A stretch of DNA of 64,000 nt from Paragonimus skrjabini miyazakii. Its lineage: Eukaryota; Platyhelminthes; Trematoda; Plagiorchiida; Troglotrematidae. This document shows, piece by piece, positions 12,001-24,355 of this stretch. The stretch is taken from positions 43,220 through 107,219 of the forward strand of contig JTDE01000731.1 of NCBI GenBank assembly GCA_014338405.1, read 5' to 3'. Within the stretch, counting starts at the first letter, position 1. Each line of letters starts with the position of its first letter. Made by a program: the position numbers and the translations under genes. Under the pieces are notes generated by a model. It ran no database searches, was not told the DNA's origin, and saw only the letters and a list, made by a program, of their open reading frames with translations.

Positions 12001-13934
12001 GTTTGGATCCCTCCGCAAAGCCTCAGCTTCCCCTTGTCTGAATTAACAGAAATCTTAGCATGCGTTTCGGTGTCTACAAGAGTAATGTATTCCAGGATGT
12101 TGATTCTATTTTCTTGAATGTTTCCTTCCGGAGACCGGCAAATTTTCATGTGATTTAACCTCTAAGCATAGTTATTATAAAGATTTTTCACTTGAATGAC
12201 TTAAGTGTCGGTTTTGTTATGACTAAATAGTTAGGCCTAATACTAGCGGACAACGTTTTGGTCATGTTTGCGTGACAGACCTCAGATAACATAGACAAAG
12301 CATTGTTAAACAAGAGTCAATGTAGGGAAATTTCGATTTTGTTAATGTTGATCAGCCGTAATGACGATATTCACCCCCACCTATTCTTTCCGCTTGAATG
12401 TGACGTCGTTAATCTCTTTGAATGACCAGTTACACCTTTTTCACTCATTGCAAAGCAACATGGGGGTGATTATCACATTACACTTTCCAGTTTTGCTCAA
12501 AAGTTTAGGTTGGTCAAAGTCTTGTTACATAGAGTCAGACCTGTCCTTACTACAAACAAACTACGGACAGAAAAGGAAGTGCTCGGAAAGACTTTACTGG
12601 TAAACCAACACCCTTGGACAAGAGCTAAGAACTGCCCGAACGAAAGATACCCATCTGTCTTCGCAATTCAAGAGTGATCATCTAGAATGCGTTACCATGC
12701 ATAAATCATGGTCTGGTTTGACTCAAAAATGTATGGTTTGTACTAATAGAGAATCAGTTTTCCATAATCATAAAGTAGTACTCCATTTCCTTCTGTCTCT
12801 CAGGTTGTGTACCAAATCACTGTGTTGATGAGCAGATAGATTGTTAACGCAGGGAGTGGACGAACACACCCCGTACTGGCTGAAAAACTGATAGCATACC
12901 AGCCTCAACTTAGTCAATCGGCTGTTCGTACTTTAACATAATCAATTGCTGAACACTTCTTGACAGCCGATCACACAAAATGATCCAGTTAACTCACTCA
13001 AGATACCGCTGTACCCGAAGTCGCGGGCTTTTTGCGAAGCGATACTTAGCCGAACCCATCAGTGGGTGTATTGTGTTTGTAGGCCAGTTTGGTAATTGCT
13101 TGTTCCTAATTTGCCTGATTCACATGATCTGCTTGTTTTATATTTGCGAATGCTGAGAGGATTTGGGATGTCAGCATATTGCAACAAATATCTTCTCTTT
13201 ATTGTGATGACCTATAATCGTTCACCGCATCGAAACGAAATTCTGGCATGCCATGTCATAGATTGACACACGCATGTTACAATCCACAACATTCCATGGT
13301 CTAACACGTGACAATAACCGATGTGTGAAAAGGTTCACGCCCCACTCCCACTCTCTCGTGGAGGTATTGATCTAAGGGAAGTGGGGGTGATTGATCCGCT
13401 AAACCGGTTATCTGAATTTGTCACACCTTTAATCAAACTGATGGTAAATTTTAAACAAAATTAAGAAATTTAAAATCTGTGGATTGTCTTCGAAGTACCG
13501 ATGTGACAGACATTTGTTTCCGATAATCCTTTTTTAACAGAACATAAGTACACAGGTTCCGTAAGAGTGTGTTGCGAGACATTTGGCAAAATCCATCGAA
13601 ATCTACAAAAATTCGACATCTTTAGATGCCAGCAAACTTATGAAGGCAGAAATCGAAGACAAAACAGCTACTCAGGAATCATGTTACTGATTCCATAAAA
13701 CAACTAATGCAAACTTAAAATCAGTTTGATCTGAAGAAGCCAACTGGATCGATCATCCCACACTTATACGGTTTTCCCAAGCTTCTTAGAAGCGGTTGTT
13801 CATTTAGACTGATATTTGATATGTGAAACTCAGCATATCACCTTATATTGCATACGATAATTTGGTTGTATTTAGTATGACGCTCTTGGCGCACTGGTCA
13901 ACACAGTTAACTAACAATTGCGGGCGATGACAAA
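9096..13934. other. Non-coding stretch, nothing recognised
   Basis: The longest open frame is 103 codons (10379-10690, plus strand), with a hydrophobic C-terminal run and an internal gtaagt; it matches no family I know. The remainder shows only chance frames and AT-rich DNA. Confidence 0.4.
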
Positions 13935-14035
13935 GATATACACTAACGACGAGCTCTAACATGAAGGAAACTCGAATCTAATGATTCCCTCTGAAAGAAG
14001 CTAACTGAAAATTCTATGGGAGTATTGCAGAATTG
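13935..14035 (+). repeat. R1 repeat, partial copy
   Basis: It contains CTAACGACGAGCTCTAACATGAAGG-AAACTCGAATCTAATG and GCTAACTGAAAATTCTATGGGAGTATTGC, matching the plus-strand segment at 3080-3175 (CTGACGAGTTCCAATCAAAGCGG-AACTCGAGTC, GCTGACTGAAAAGTCCACGGGAATGCG). Confidence 0.55.
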
Positions 14036-14457
14036 TTGTCAATACTCTGGGTTGGTTAGTACGTTCTGAAACAATCGTCAACTCTTCAGTTTGGGATTAA
14101 ATAAAATTTTAACTAAAAATTGGTTAAGCAAATAAAAATTGGTGATTGTTTTATTTACGGCAACAAAGTGTACTTGTATTCGAATGTGAACGCTCCAGAT
14201 TTCGCATACACACATGTATGATTATAATGTGCGTATTCATGTTCTCAGGTCGGAATTGGTTTCTGGTAGGTTGTCGTTGGCTCGTTCGACATGACTGATT
14301 GCAACGCTTTGATAGCCACAGTGTAACACAGTTGATGCGTACGGTGAAATGTACACATGCTCTACTAATATTTTTCCAACTAATCGGTTGTAGTTTCGAA
14401 GGTAATGTTCACCACCTACCTCAGTTTCTCTCTCTTTGCTTGTACATGCTAAAGGTT

Positions 14458-14890
14458 TCATCATCATCATCATCAACAACAACATCATAGACAGTAATAC
14501 ATCAGGGATTCACACCGATGCTTAACTGCTACACAACCACCAGGGGAAAAAAACCTGTATAGGAATAGGGAGGAAAAAAGAAAGGGAGGAGAAAGGGACC
14601 AAAGTACTAAAACTAGCTACGGTTATAATCAAACATAAAACAATAAGGCGACTTCACCTTGCAAACAAACAACTGAGCTGTAATTGAAAGCAAGGCATCA
14701 TCAACAAGACAGCCTTTTTATATATTCCACTGCCCCGCTTCACTAAATGCGCTCACTTCACAGACAACTGGACCAAACTACGACAACATTTACGCCACTG
14801 AGCTCGCTTAGCCACCATCTCACCTAACATATCAAGCCACCGACTCTGTGAGTCGCGACGCCCCAGCCCGGGAGATGAACCCGACCTACA
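14458..14890 (-). pseudogene. LINE-like non-LTR element 3' end (R2)
   Basis: On the minus strand an open frame ends at a TGA at about 14753-14755 and reads SRWLDMLGEMVAKRAQWRKC followed by a short Arg/Leu-rich tail. This is typical of the C-terminal end of RTE/CR1-like LINE proteins ('W.D....A..R..WR'). A 3' untranslated segment of about 280 bases follows, ending in ATGATG triplets at 14475-14458. The untranslated segment matches 1-155 in inverted orientation. The 5' part of the element is absent, as is usual for truncated LINE insertions. Confidence 0.6.
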
Positions 14891-17800
14891 GTGACCAATC
14901 CCTTCGTGGTTCGAAAAATTGTGTGGTGAGGCAGAATATCATGAAAACGATTTTCTCGTTTCAGCCGCAAGTTGTGATCGTTTTGAGTGACTTATTTCCC
15001 AAAATGATACATTGTCTGTACTCATGTTTGGGCATGTGGAAATTCTGACAGTGAGAGTCGTAAGTCAATTTTGCGACCGCTTGTATTATTGTTGTTCACT
15101 TACATACATGTTCTTTTTGTTACAGGGTCCAGTCCATCTTACGATGACTTGCATTCTTATTGAGATAACTTATTTCCTGGTCACTCAATAGTAGGCTCAG
15201 TTGCTCTGTTTCGCTGTGCAGATAAAATAATGAGCTTCTCCGCTAGTTTGCTTATGCCACCGAATGTTATTTATTAGTTAGGTTGACCTTCATGTCATCC
15301 AGCTAAGTTAGTGTTGAACGCTTGTCTAACAAAAAGTCAAGTTGTGCGAAGCAATTAGAATTGGTTTAAGTTTGCTTTTTTTGTTCAGCAACAGTCATTC
15401 GTTGATGTTTTCTGGCAGATATAGTAAAAGTTGCCGGTCAGACGTGAAATTCCGTCACGTGCATTGTCCGCGAACGGCTGCGAAACAACTGTTTACTAGT
15501 GAGTGATTATCATTACACTGGTCGCGGCGCCTAATCATGTAGAGAATGGTTTACTCCAATCAATCTGTAATGTTGCCCAGTCATTTTGTTAAAACAATCT
15601 AGTGTGTAACGATGACAGAACGAGAACAATTGCATGCTGTGTAAGAACATTATTCTAGTTCGCTGCATTTCAACAGAATCTAAATTGGAACGGATGTTTC
15701 CAGTTCGTGAATCAGAACCGTCTGTAATGGAATCCAACGAGTGTCGCAACGTCGGTTGTGGTAGTTTTGTCTAAAGACAGCAGAGTGTAATTGGACGAAT
15801 ATATTCTGAAGTTCTAGGCTTAAAACAGCATGGACAAGATAATGACTTTGTATTCTATGTCAGAGTATGTACATGCTGTTAGCTGAACAGTCAGAAATGT
15901 AGAGCACCTGAAATTTTCACTTGGAAGCAACACACACAATTGAAAACCGATAACTTGCGGGGAGTATGGTATATCGATCATTGGACTATTGAACAGCGAT
16001 AACACAGATCAGTCAGTCAAACAGAGAATAAGAACAAGCAGTTGCATAAGAAGACAAAACTGTCCAGACAGAAACAAACTGACGCATTGTTTAATATTGA
16101 TTTTCACGAAGTCATTAATAGGGTAAAACTGTATGAACTAAGGTCTTCTATATTAAGAAGTAGAGATTATGTACAGAATGAATCTGTCACTACAGCTATG
16201 GCCAAAACAACCGTAGGGTTTTTGTTTTCTTTACTTACATAATTCTGGTCTTAAAGAGTGTGTTGTTGCTTCTGTCACATATAAATGTTTTAGTAAGGCT
16301 TTAGTTAGGCGCCGGCGGTATTTGAAAGATACAGGAAAACACTCGTTTAGGGTCCATTGTGTGTTCACTCTCTATTAGGCGCTCCAAAATCGAACTGTTC
16401 ACGGATATGACAGTATCTTTAGTGAGAGGTTTTGGGCAACGCTTAGAGATGCGTTTAGCTAACCTTCTTGTTATGTGTCTGATATACCTGACACAACAAG
16501 TGCAATTGAAATGATTAAGAAAAAAACGATTCAGGTTGATGAGATAGTTTATCCTTCATTCGCTGAACGATGGCAGGCCAGGTTCTTGTAAGTATACACA
16601 AGGAAGTTGCCGGGTACACTTTTCCTCAACATTTTGATGGACGTTGTTTCAGTATTTCAAACTCCTTCTCTTCCTTGAAAATGACTGTGAATATCCTGAT
16701 TTTCATAAAAATGTATCGGCTTGAAGATGACTTACCGGAAACAACTATTCGCCTTATGACTTTGTACAATGAGAGACAACGAAAGCACTGTATCGGCTGC
16801 GCAAGGAATTCAGGAGTGCGAGTCAATAATATCGCAGCTGATGTGAACTAGAGAAGCTAACTGGATGAAAATTCAAATGAAGTATTCACATTAAACTTTT
16901 ATAAAAAATTTGATCTTGGAAGTACAGAGAGGACTTACGCTCCGAGTCTTATAGTAGAAGAAACATTCCATTGAACCACTGGATGATGAATAGCGGTAAA
17001 CAAGCATACGCTGCAGCTGTAAACACCATTAGCACTTATCGAGAAACGCACCTTTCTCTGCAATATACAAAGTACATGTAACGTTACTCATTTCAGTCAA
17101 CTGATTGCGGCCAGATAAAGTGCTGTGATACTGTATGTAACTTCTGAGTATGAACAGACAACAAACTGGTGACGGACTATGAGGTAGGTAGGAATAAGCA
17201 TTCGCAAATACGACAATAGTCATCGTCAATCCGTTCATTCAGTTTTGTGTCCGGAATAAAACCTTATTTCTCATACATTCACTGGTGTGCACGTGACACT
17301 TCGAGTAGACTGAAGTAGAGACCATACTATTTAACTTCTGTTCGTATGTTCAAAGTGGAAGTAAATTCGACTCGTGGATTTACTCCTCAGTGTTCATCCG
17401 CAAATTCGTTAATCCCGACGGATTTCTATTTTCCGGCACATTTTGTATGAGTGTGCGTGGGCGTTGAGAACAGGGAACGTCACAATAATAACTCAGATAC
17501 AAAAACGTCCGCATGCAAACAAACCACATAGGCATGTACGTTCTATCATATGTGAATCCTATTTCGAACAGACAACATTGGTACAGCTCCGACCTGCAAA
17601 GCACAGACACATACGCGTGTGTGATTCGTTGTTAATAAATGAGTTCCATTGATCGCTGTCTCAAGTGTCGTCTAAAGAACAATTATGCCACAAAAGTACA
17701 CAAATAAATCTAGGCGACTCAACCTACAAACGAACAGACAGAGAGAATGCGCTAGAGATGGATGTCCTAACTCAGAATAAGTATGAACAAGCAAGTCTGC

Positions 17801-18720
17801 CGGGCTAAGGATTGCGATCAGATAACATGACCGGAATATTTTTTTAACAGTGAGGTCCATAATAGGTACAACTATTGTCGAAGGAAAAAACCAAGAATTT
17901 TCCTTGACTTTCGTTTATGAAATGACACGGAAACATTTAATCGGCTCCTCAATCGGTACCAAGACAATCATAAGCACACAGAAATTTCTGGCAATATTTG
18001 ACAGTTTTTGAAAATAGTGGGTCAAACGATCTGCGATTTGAAAGGCCGTGTAAAGTGTACGAAGATCCGTGGTAGCCTAGACACTAAAACTCACCCATCA
18101 CCATCAATGATGTGCTCTACAGGAGAATAGGAACTGTCGGAAGATAGACAACAGGGGCGTTAATCTGGTTTGGGGCTTCACTTCGTTCAGGCTATTTGCT
18201 GTGCTTTTATCGTTTTTGTTACTGTCCTCTTCTGTTTTCAAAGATAACCACAAATGTGCAGCCCCTCGTGGTTGTGTACATTATTGTCCATAGACAGCGT
18301 CTTCACAGTTCAATAGTGTGCTTCAAGTTTGGTATCTCTTCGTTTGACACTGGTCGTCTACTGAGGAGACTGGGCTCAACTGAGTTCCTTTAAGATATAT
18401 CAGTACCGATAGACTGGGTCACCATGAGACCCAGTGTTTTAGGAGAGGTCACACAAGAGAGATGTTTTGACTGGCAGAATAAAATCGGAAATAATAGTGG
18501 GCAGTAAATACCTGTGTGCTTTTTTGCTTCACAACAGGCAATTTATGTTGTACCGCACCAACCTAATGAGAAGAAAGTGAGCAAATAGCAAAAATAGATT
18601 CTCGAATCAAAAACAGTTGGAAATTAAACATCAAGGAGAGTGCATTATGAAAACAAAAAACGTTGCATCAGCAGTGGCGGAGATATTGAGAATGAGGTAT
18701 GAGTTTGTGTCCCTAAGTAT
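14891..18720. other. Non-coding stretch; one exon-like piece near 16300-16576
   Basis: At about 16450-16576 a plus-strand frame reads DIPDTTSAIEMIKKKTIQVD, then EIVYPSFAERWQARFL, and stops at a strong donor-like gtaagta (16578). No family is recognised and an upstream stop interrupts the frame. The remaining open frames (all under 95 codons) look like chance. Confidence 0.35.
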
Positions 18721-18724
18721 AGCG

Positions 18725-18905
18725 ACAGAGAGAAATCGCTTTGAAGGTAAAAGGTCTTCTGTATAACCTGACCGTGTTAAGGTACGGTTGCGAAACTTGA
18801 CCGGCTAAAATAGAGGACGTGAACCTTCTCTCGGTACATGGTAATCGATGTCTGCATTCGATCACACGCATCCGGTGGCACCAACGTAGAAGCATCAAGT
18901 AGATT
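18725..18905 (+). pseudogene. LINE reverse-transcriptase C-terminal fragment
   Basis: The plus strand reads ALKVKGLLYNLTVLRYGCET, one stop, then PAKIEDVNLLSVHGNRCLHS followed by ITRIRWHQR. This matches the well-known LINE block 'LLYGCETW..K.ED..RLSVFDNRCLRSI.RIRW..R' found after the reverse-transcriptase domain in CR1/RTE-type elements. A stop replaces the usual Trp after GCET. No flanking transcriptase was recognised, so this is a small truncated piece. Confidence 0.8.
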
Positions 18906-19807
18906 AGCAGTCAACTTTTTGGTTTTGTTCTCCATGCAAATCTTCGTGTAGACATTACATTTGCATGAGTATTGATGGGTAAGCCGTGTACTGATGATGT
19001 CAGCTAGTCTTCAGTCACATCGACCATGCCGATGCTACGACCAACTGGTTCAAAATGAGAGGTGGATAGTTGATGATCTGGCGTAAGGAAATTAGGTCAT
19101 TCTCCAGGGATTGACTACTGTAGATCGACTCCCTCTCTTTGGCTAGGGCCAGCTTGACTCCCAGAGGGAACAGCTGGAGATATTTTTTAGATGATATAGC
19201 GACTACTCGTGTCCGGTGTAGTGGTAGTTTTTCTGAATTGTTTGTGACGTAAGTGTACCTTATGACGCAGATCACTAAGGACTATATCAATGCTAACTAT
19301 CCTGCGGATGATGACTTGTTTTCATTTATTACTGTTCTGTTTGGTTGCAGGTGTAGGCATCTTGATGCTGACTACTTGAGCACAGAAACGGCTATTTCTA
19401 GTAAACTCCCCTTCCATGGTTTTCTTTTATTTTTTCTCGTTTTCTTAGTAAGTGCTTGCTTTCTCCTCATGGTTGTGTAGCATTCAAGCATCTACACGAA
19501 TCACCGATCGACTGTTGTCCTTGTCACCAGTGATTCTGCTGACGGAACTGACATAGAATTAATGGGAAGACTGTCGTACATGGTATTCGCACTACTCAGG
19601 TGATGGTTTATTTGCTCTCAACACATTCGTCCAAACCACACATTCCGTGAATACAGTCATGTTGGTACTCCTCTTAAAGTCACACATTAGCAACAATCAT
19701 ACCACAATTTCCTACCGTCCTCTTGCAAAATGCGTGCCTACGGTTGACATAGAAAATTGGGCTATAGATCGCATCGTTTCACGGTAACTGGTGCGGTGCT
19801 TTCTGTT
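18906..19807. other. Non-coding stretch, nothing recognised
   Basis: Open frames at 19015-19275 (minus) and 19253-19480 (plus) have no recognised motif. Confidence 0.4.
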
Positions 19808-20010
19808 CTCACACTAAAGTTGATTGCATCGAGGAACACCCATTTTAAGCGCATTTCTACAACGAAGTTTCTGTCGATTGGGATTATATCCAAATGTCTT
19901 CAACTGTTCATCGAACAACACTTTTGGCATCTGTCCTTTGTTTATTCTGCGTATGTGTGGAAGAAAATAGATCCAACTGGAAGCCAGCTTGGTCTCGATT
20001 TCTTCCATGT
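19808..20010 (-). pseudogene. Probable LINE C-terminal fragment
   Basis: A minus-strand frame of 64 codons reads ...FLPHIRRINKGQMPKVLFDE, then QLKTFGYNPNRQKLRCRNAL. It resembles the post-transcriptase LINE block 'WLGHV.RM....PK.LLFGEL..GKR..GRQKLRYRD.LK'. The similarity is partial and by eye. It could derive from the same element type as 18725-18905, but on the opposite strand. Confidence 0.45.
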
Positions 20011-22201
20011 TAACTTATCCAGAATCGAGGTCTCTGACACAAACATCAATAAACCTCACAAATGTTTTCATTCTCCGATTTTGTTTCCTGTGTTTCTCCT
20101 TTAATAACGATGCCTAAAATGTGATTTATCCTGATAACTTTATAAAAGTGTTTTATAATATATCAAATTTTGTTGTCACAGTGAATGAATGCACAACTAA
20201 CTACTCTCCCTCTGCTGCAACTTACGCATAGGATAACTTGAACTGATTCCTGTATGTCACTGTAACAAAGCATAGCATGTTTGTGGTCCAAGTAATCCTA
20301 CACTTCGGTTGCGTCACGACCAGATTTTGTCGAGCAGTACTAATTATAGATCTTCACTACGGTAAATTGTGGTACAAATAGTGTTATAACGTTTGTGTTC
20401 GTGTAGGTAACCAGATTCTGTGCGTCTTTTAAATTAACATTAAAATGTTTTATCCCAATTTAGCACTGAATTTGTGTTCGCATCTGCGTTCACTCCGATT
20501 CCAAACGCTGTCTGACAGTAAAATGCCCAGGTTGATAAGAATCTATCACACATTATACACTGGGAAAGCTTAAATACAACGCGTAAACCTTACTATCTAG
20601 TTGAGGTGTCAGAACGGGTCTCGAGGACTATGTTGACCAGAATCTCGGTCCAACCAGGTGCAGCTATATTACAAAGGCCAGGTGAAAGCCGATACCATCC
20701 TAGCGTTGTAATTTGCACCACATACCTCGTAGGAAAGCTTGAGCAGTGAGGCATGCATCACGCAACGGAGCTACAGTTGCAGTTAATGTACTGCTGTCTT
20801 CCGAATAAGAAATAATGGGGGTAGACTCAACCAAAACACACTCCGAATACTCAACAGTTGACCGTGACCACTGGATTTTTCAGTACGGTTGAAACACATT
20901 TTGTATCATTCAGAAGCCCGACGTGCCAGTAAATAAATTTCCTGTGCACAGTAGTGACAAGACTTGGACTTGGACTTGGCAAGCTTCTCACTGTCACGTG
21001 AGTCAAACTTTAGGGTTAGAGGCTGTTGGTGTCATCTCTTAAGGAAACCCTGTTTTGTTATCTTACCTGTCAGTGAGTCGGAGTCTGCAAGTGTGGTTTC
21101 CTAATTCAATTTCCTTCTGCGGCATAAATGACCTGGAAATAACAGAAGTTATCGTCCTCATGACATTTCCGCGTTCTATTTTGAACCACATTTTTTAATG
21201 CTGTTTCTTTACCTTCTGATGGTATGTGTTTTCTTAAGACAAAGCATCTGCTGAAAATTAGTGTTCACAATATCAACACTTTCCGGCAAGCTGGTCAGTA
21301 AACTGTTTCGGCAAGTACTCTTCAAACTTGGATCTTGATGTATATTGTGCCACTGTGACTCAAATCTAAAATGCTAGAACCATTAAGTACTTGGATTTTC
21401 CTCCAGATCGAGAGCTTTTTCACAAGCTGACTGAATACTTGCTCAGAGACCGCGAACACCGCCTGATCAAACAATGAAAAGAGACGGAACGAGGCTCTTT
21501 ATCTAGGAATAAAAGGAGGCTGGTTTCTCTAATTCGTGGTTGTACTGAACATCCAATCGGTGTGAAAATGATGGTTGACTTATCACCAGTCACTCGCGTT
21601 GACTCGACAGGCAGACCAAACAACTTGAGGGCCAGTTCAACCGATCACAACCGGATTCTATAAACGAAGGGACCCCAATGGTCAGTAGTTACTTCTCAGA
21701 CGATCGTCCGTTTGAAGTAAAAGGGGTTCTGAAATATAACATTTTACTTACATCATATTTTTCACATCACTTGATTTTCAAGGATGATAAAAAGAGTGAT
21801 TAATATCAGAGCTGATGAACATATCTTCAAACGGTTTGGAAAACTGAAGAGGTACTTCGTGTTTGGTGCCTGTCATCAGTAGGCTCCGTTTTCAAGAAGG
21901 ACCCCAATATCACGTAACAACCGCAGAGGCATCGATCACTTACTTACTGCGTTAACTCACTCAGCGCAATAAAAGTTCAGATACTTCAGAAACAGGCACA
22001 GTTTCCATCTAGCTGAAGACACATTAGGCACATTTTTACTTTGTGACGTTACCCCATGGATCCACACTCTTATAGACAGCCGATTGTCATGGTCCTTTTA
22101 TATCAAAAATCTACGTTCAATTCGAACGTTGATATAGTTATCAGAAAAAGTTATCTATATAAGAATTCCATGAAATTAGGTGTATGCATTAAGTCGGTTG
22201 T
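20011..22201. other. Non-coding stretch, nothing recognised
   Basis: No splice-bounded coding segment, repeat match or RNA gene recognised. Confidence 0.4.
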
Positions 22202-22402
22202 TTATTCAGTTTGCATGAAAGTCACGAGTTTGTGGACAGTGTTGCTTGACAGGAGTTCCCGATCTCCCCGTTCCCGTTCGTCTTTGCCATCGTTGACCTT
22301 CTGGAAGGTACTCTTAAGGAATCCAATAAGTTTGATGTCGTGTTTATCCCTGGCCCTAAGTTTACCAGCATACAGCATACGGATTACTATCTCCTTAGGA
22401 TC
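22202..22402 (-). CDS. Unrecognised exon-like open segment, minus strand
   Basis: Read on the minus strand from 22402, 66 codons run to a TAA at 22204-22202. The product begins DPKEIVIRMLYAGKLRARDK and continues with HDIKLIGFLKSTFQK and a Glu/Arg/Asp-rich run, ending LVTFMQTE. It is strongly hydrophilic and reads like real protein. It has no Met start in frame before a stop; it begins directly after CCTAG, which could be a splice acceptor (tatcttcggcctag). It would then be a terminal coding exon of a minus-strand gene whose other exons are not seen. A decayed element fragment is equally possible. The plus strand of the same interval is also partly open. No family recognised. Confidence 0.25.
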   Translation of the reverse strand, partial: DPKEIVIRMLYAGKLRARDKHDIKLIGFLKSTFQKVNDGKDERERGDRELLSSNTVHKLVTFMQTE

Positions 22403-22924
22403 CTAGGCCGAAGATATCCCAGATAATGTGGTTGACAATGCGGTTTTTATATATAGTGAGCTTTGCTTAGTAAAGTTTTGTAAACAGGGTTGAAGCATTC
22501 CCAACCCCACAATATTTTTTGAGGGCGGTCTGCTTAAGCAAGTGGACTGTGTCATGTAGTGATCAGGATATAAAATTCAGCTCATTGACAGAGCAGAGTG
22601 TCCCACTGAGCATTCAAAATAGCGCAGTATTACTACTTATATAGTTTATTATCTGTCACTCCCAAACCATTTTGTTTTGGAATTCCTCCAATTGCGATGT
22701 TATTCTCATCGTCCTAATTGTAATAACGATGTTTCGCATTAATGTTCCACAAATCAACCGTGGTCTAATTTTATTTCAGTTGCCATAAACACGTGATTCC
22801 CTGTTTTAATATCTTGGGTTTTTTACGTCAATTTGTGAGACCTGTCTCGGGGTTTTGTGTGTGTTGGTAACTAGTTATTTTATTCACGTTTAAAAGACAG
22901 TCTGCAGCGCACGAATTGTTGAAA
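22403..22924. other. Non-coding stretch, nothing recognised
   Basis: It may hold decayed upstream parts of the adjacent plus-strand Penelope-like copy; no motif was readable. Confidence 0.4.
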
Positions 22925-23665
22925 ATCTTCGAGGACAATACTTTAATTTCATCAGTTTCTCACTCATGCAACACAAACGCTCACTGGTTCGTTGTCTGTT
23001 TCTCACAGTGTGAATTTAATGTACGGGTGATACACTAGGTACAGAGTTGAAATTTATTTGTGAGGCCCTGGTCTCCAGTGCTTATCCACTGGGTGTTATT
23101 GACTTTCACAACAAACCACAAGTAATAAACCCACAAGAAACGTCTGTTTCGAATAAAACGGTGTACATACCTTACAAAGAAGATGGTAGTATGTCGTTTC
23201 TAACGCGACGATTGAAACAAGTCAACCAACGGACGTACAATGCAGATACACTGCGTTTACTCAGTCGTACCAAGTCACACACTTCCTCACAATAAGACGC
23301 GAATGCCAGAGCTGTCCACTTCACACCGTATCTACCAGTTCACCTGTAGCTGCGGTCAAGTTTACAGAACGGACCGATCCGTGTACTTTGGAATGAAGGA
23401 ACAAGTGCCCAAATAGGTCGAGGACTTGATGTGTGGTGTGACCCGACGCGACCCTTCCAAACGAGGTAAGCCGGCTTCGTCGATCATCAGACACGTGCTG
23501 GAGACCGGACATGTGGTCCACCCGACAAACGTTTTCAGTGTATTAATGCGTCGTCACACGCCTGTCATCCCTAAGTTACTCGAGGCGCTCCTTATCAGGC
23601 GTAGCAAGCCCGTTCTGTGTGTGACAAAGCTGTTGGCCATGAACTTCCTTCTACTGGGGTTTTGA
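22925..23665 (+). pseudogene. Penelope-like retroelement remnant with damaged GIY-YIG
   Basis: The plus strand reads GQYFNFISFSLMQHKRSLVR, then a DTLGTELKFICEALVSSAYP block, KTVYIPYKEDGSMSFLTRRL, the zinc-like YQFTCSCGQVYRTDRSVYFG, and finally KPASSIIRHVLETGHVVHP and LLEALLIRRSKPVLCVTK. This order (transcriptase thumb, linker, GIY-YIG, C-terminal tail) is that of Penelope-like elements. The 'YIG' after the CSCG block is lost (VYRTDR instead of .YIGRTDR), and stops occur near 23015-23030 and 23415. The element is inactive. It lies just upstream of the first recognised antiporter exon, in the same orientation. Confidence 0.85.
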
Positions 23666-24355
23666 CCAGTGACAGACTAGTGTAATCACTCACTCGATGT
23701 ATGAACTTAATCCACTTAGATATTTTTGATGTTCACTGCTGTTATATGCAGCACCAGAAGGGCACATAAGAAATGGTACTGCTGGTTTTCTGATTTCGTT
23801 ATTCGAAGTCGTAACTGGGGATGGATGTTTTATAACTTTGAAGAATCATTTTTTCTAAATCCTATCAATTTTTTTGACAATTACAGAAGTACTAACTAGT
23901 TTGTCAACCTTGAGAACCTCGCTTTTAGAGGTTCTTCCAATATCCCCTCATCTGTTAGCCTTCGTGACTATTACTCACACGACAGAATGTACTTACATTC
24001 GTGTATGGCAGAAATGCCAGTGTTAAATTCTGTTTCAACCTAAACCTTACAATCCTTCTATTTATGAGTATTTATGTACATACTGAGAGGCATACTAACT
24101 GAGTGACATAAAACGAGCTGAAAAAGGTCTCGGATGTTCCCAGACGTTCATGGTCAGAGTTCTGGAACCTTTATTGTGAAAATGAGTGCTATTTTCATTT
24201 CAGACTTGCAGGTTGTTCATGGGAAAATGTTTGTGCAGATAGTAACCAGCCAGCTTGTAGTGTGACATAGACATTGCACAATTGAGTCATTATGGATGTG
24301 TAATCAGTGATCGAAATTCTTTACTCTGTCTATGCCTTTTGGTCTGTTCAAACAG
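23666..24355. other. Upstream intron sequence of the antiporter gene
   Basis: The acceptor at 24350-24355 requires an upstream intron. No upstream exon was recognised in this stretch; a lower-case-like AT-rich composition and only short frames are present. Confidence 0.6.

Noticed and set aside
21010..21020. Telomere-like TTAGGG near 21011
   Set aside because: Single occurrence, no tandem array.
22251..22305. Possible upstream antiporter exon (acag-GAGTTCCC ... CTGGAAG-gtactc) ending in the right phase before exon 24356
   Set aside because: The donor gtactc is weak, the product (FPISPFPFVFAIVDLLE) lacks the LPxLPxLLG motif, and the opposite strand is open over a longer interval. Phase agreement alone is a one-in-three chance.
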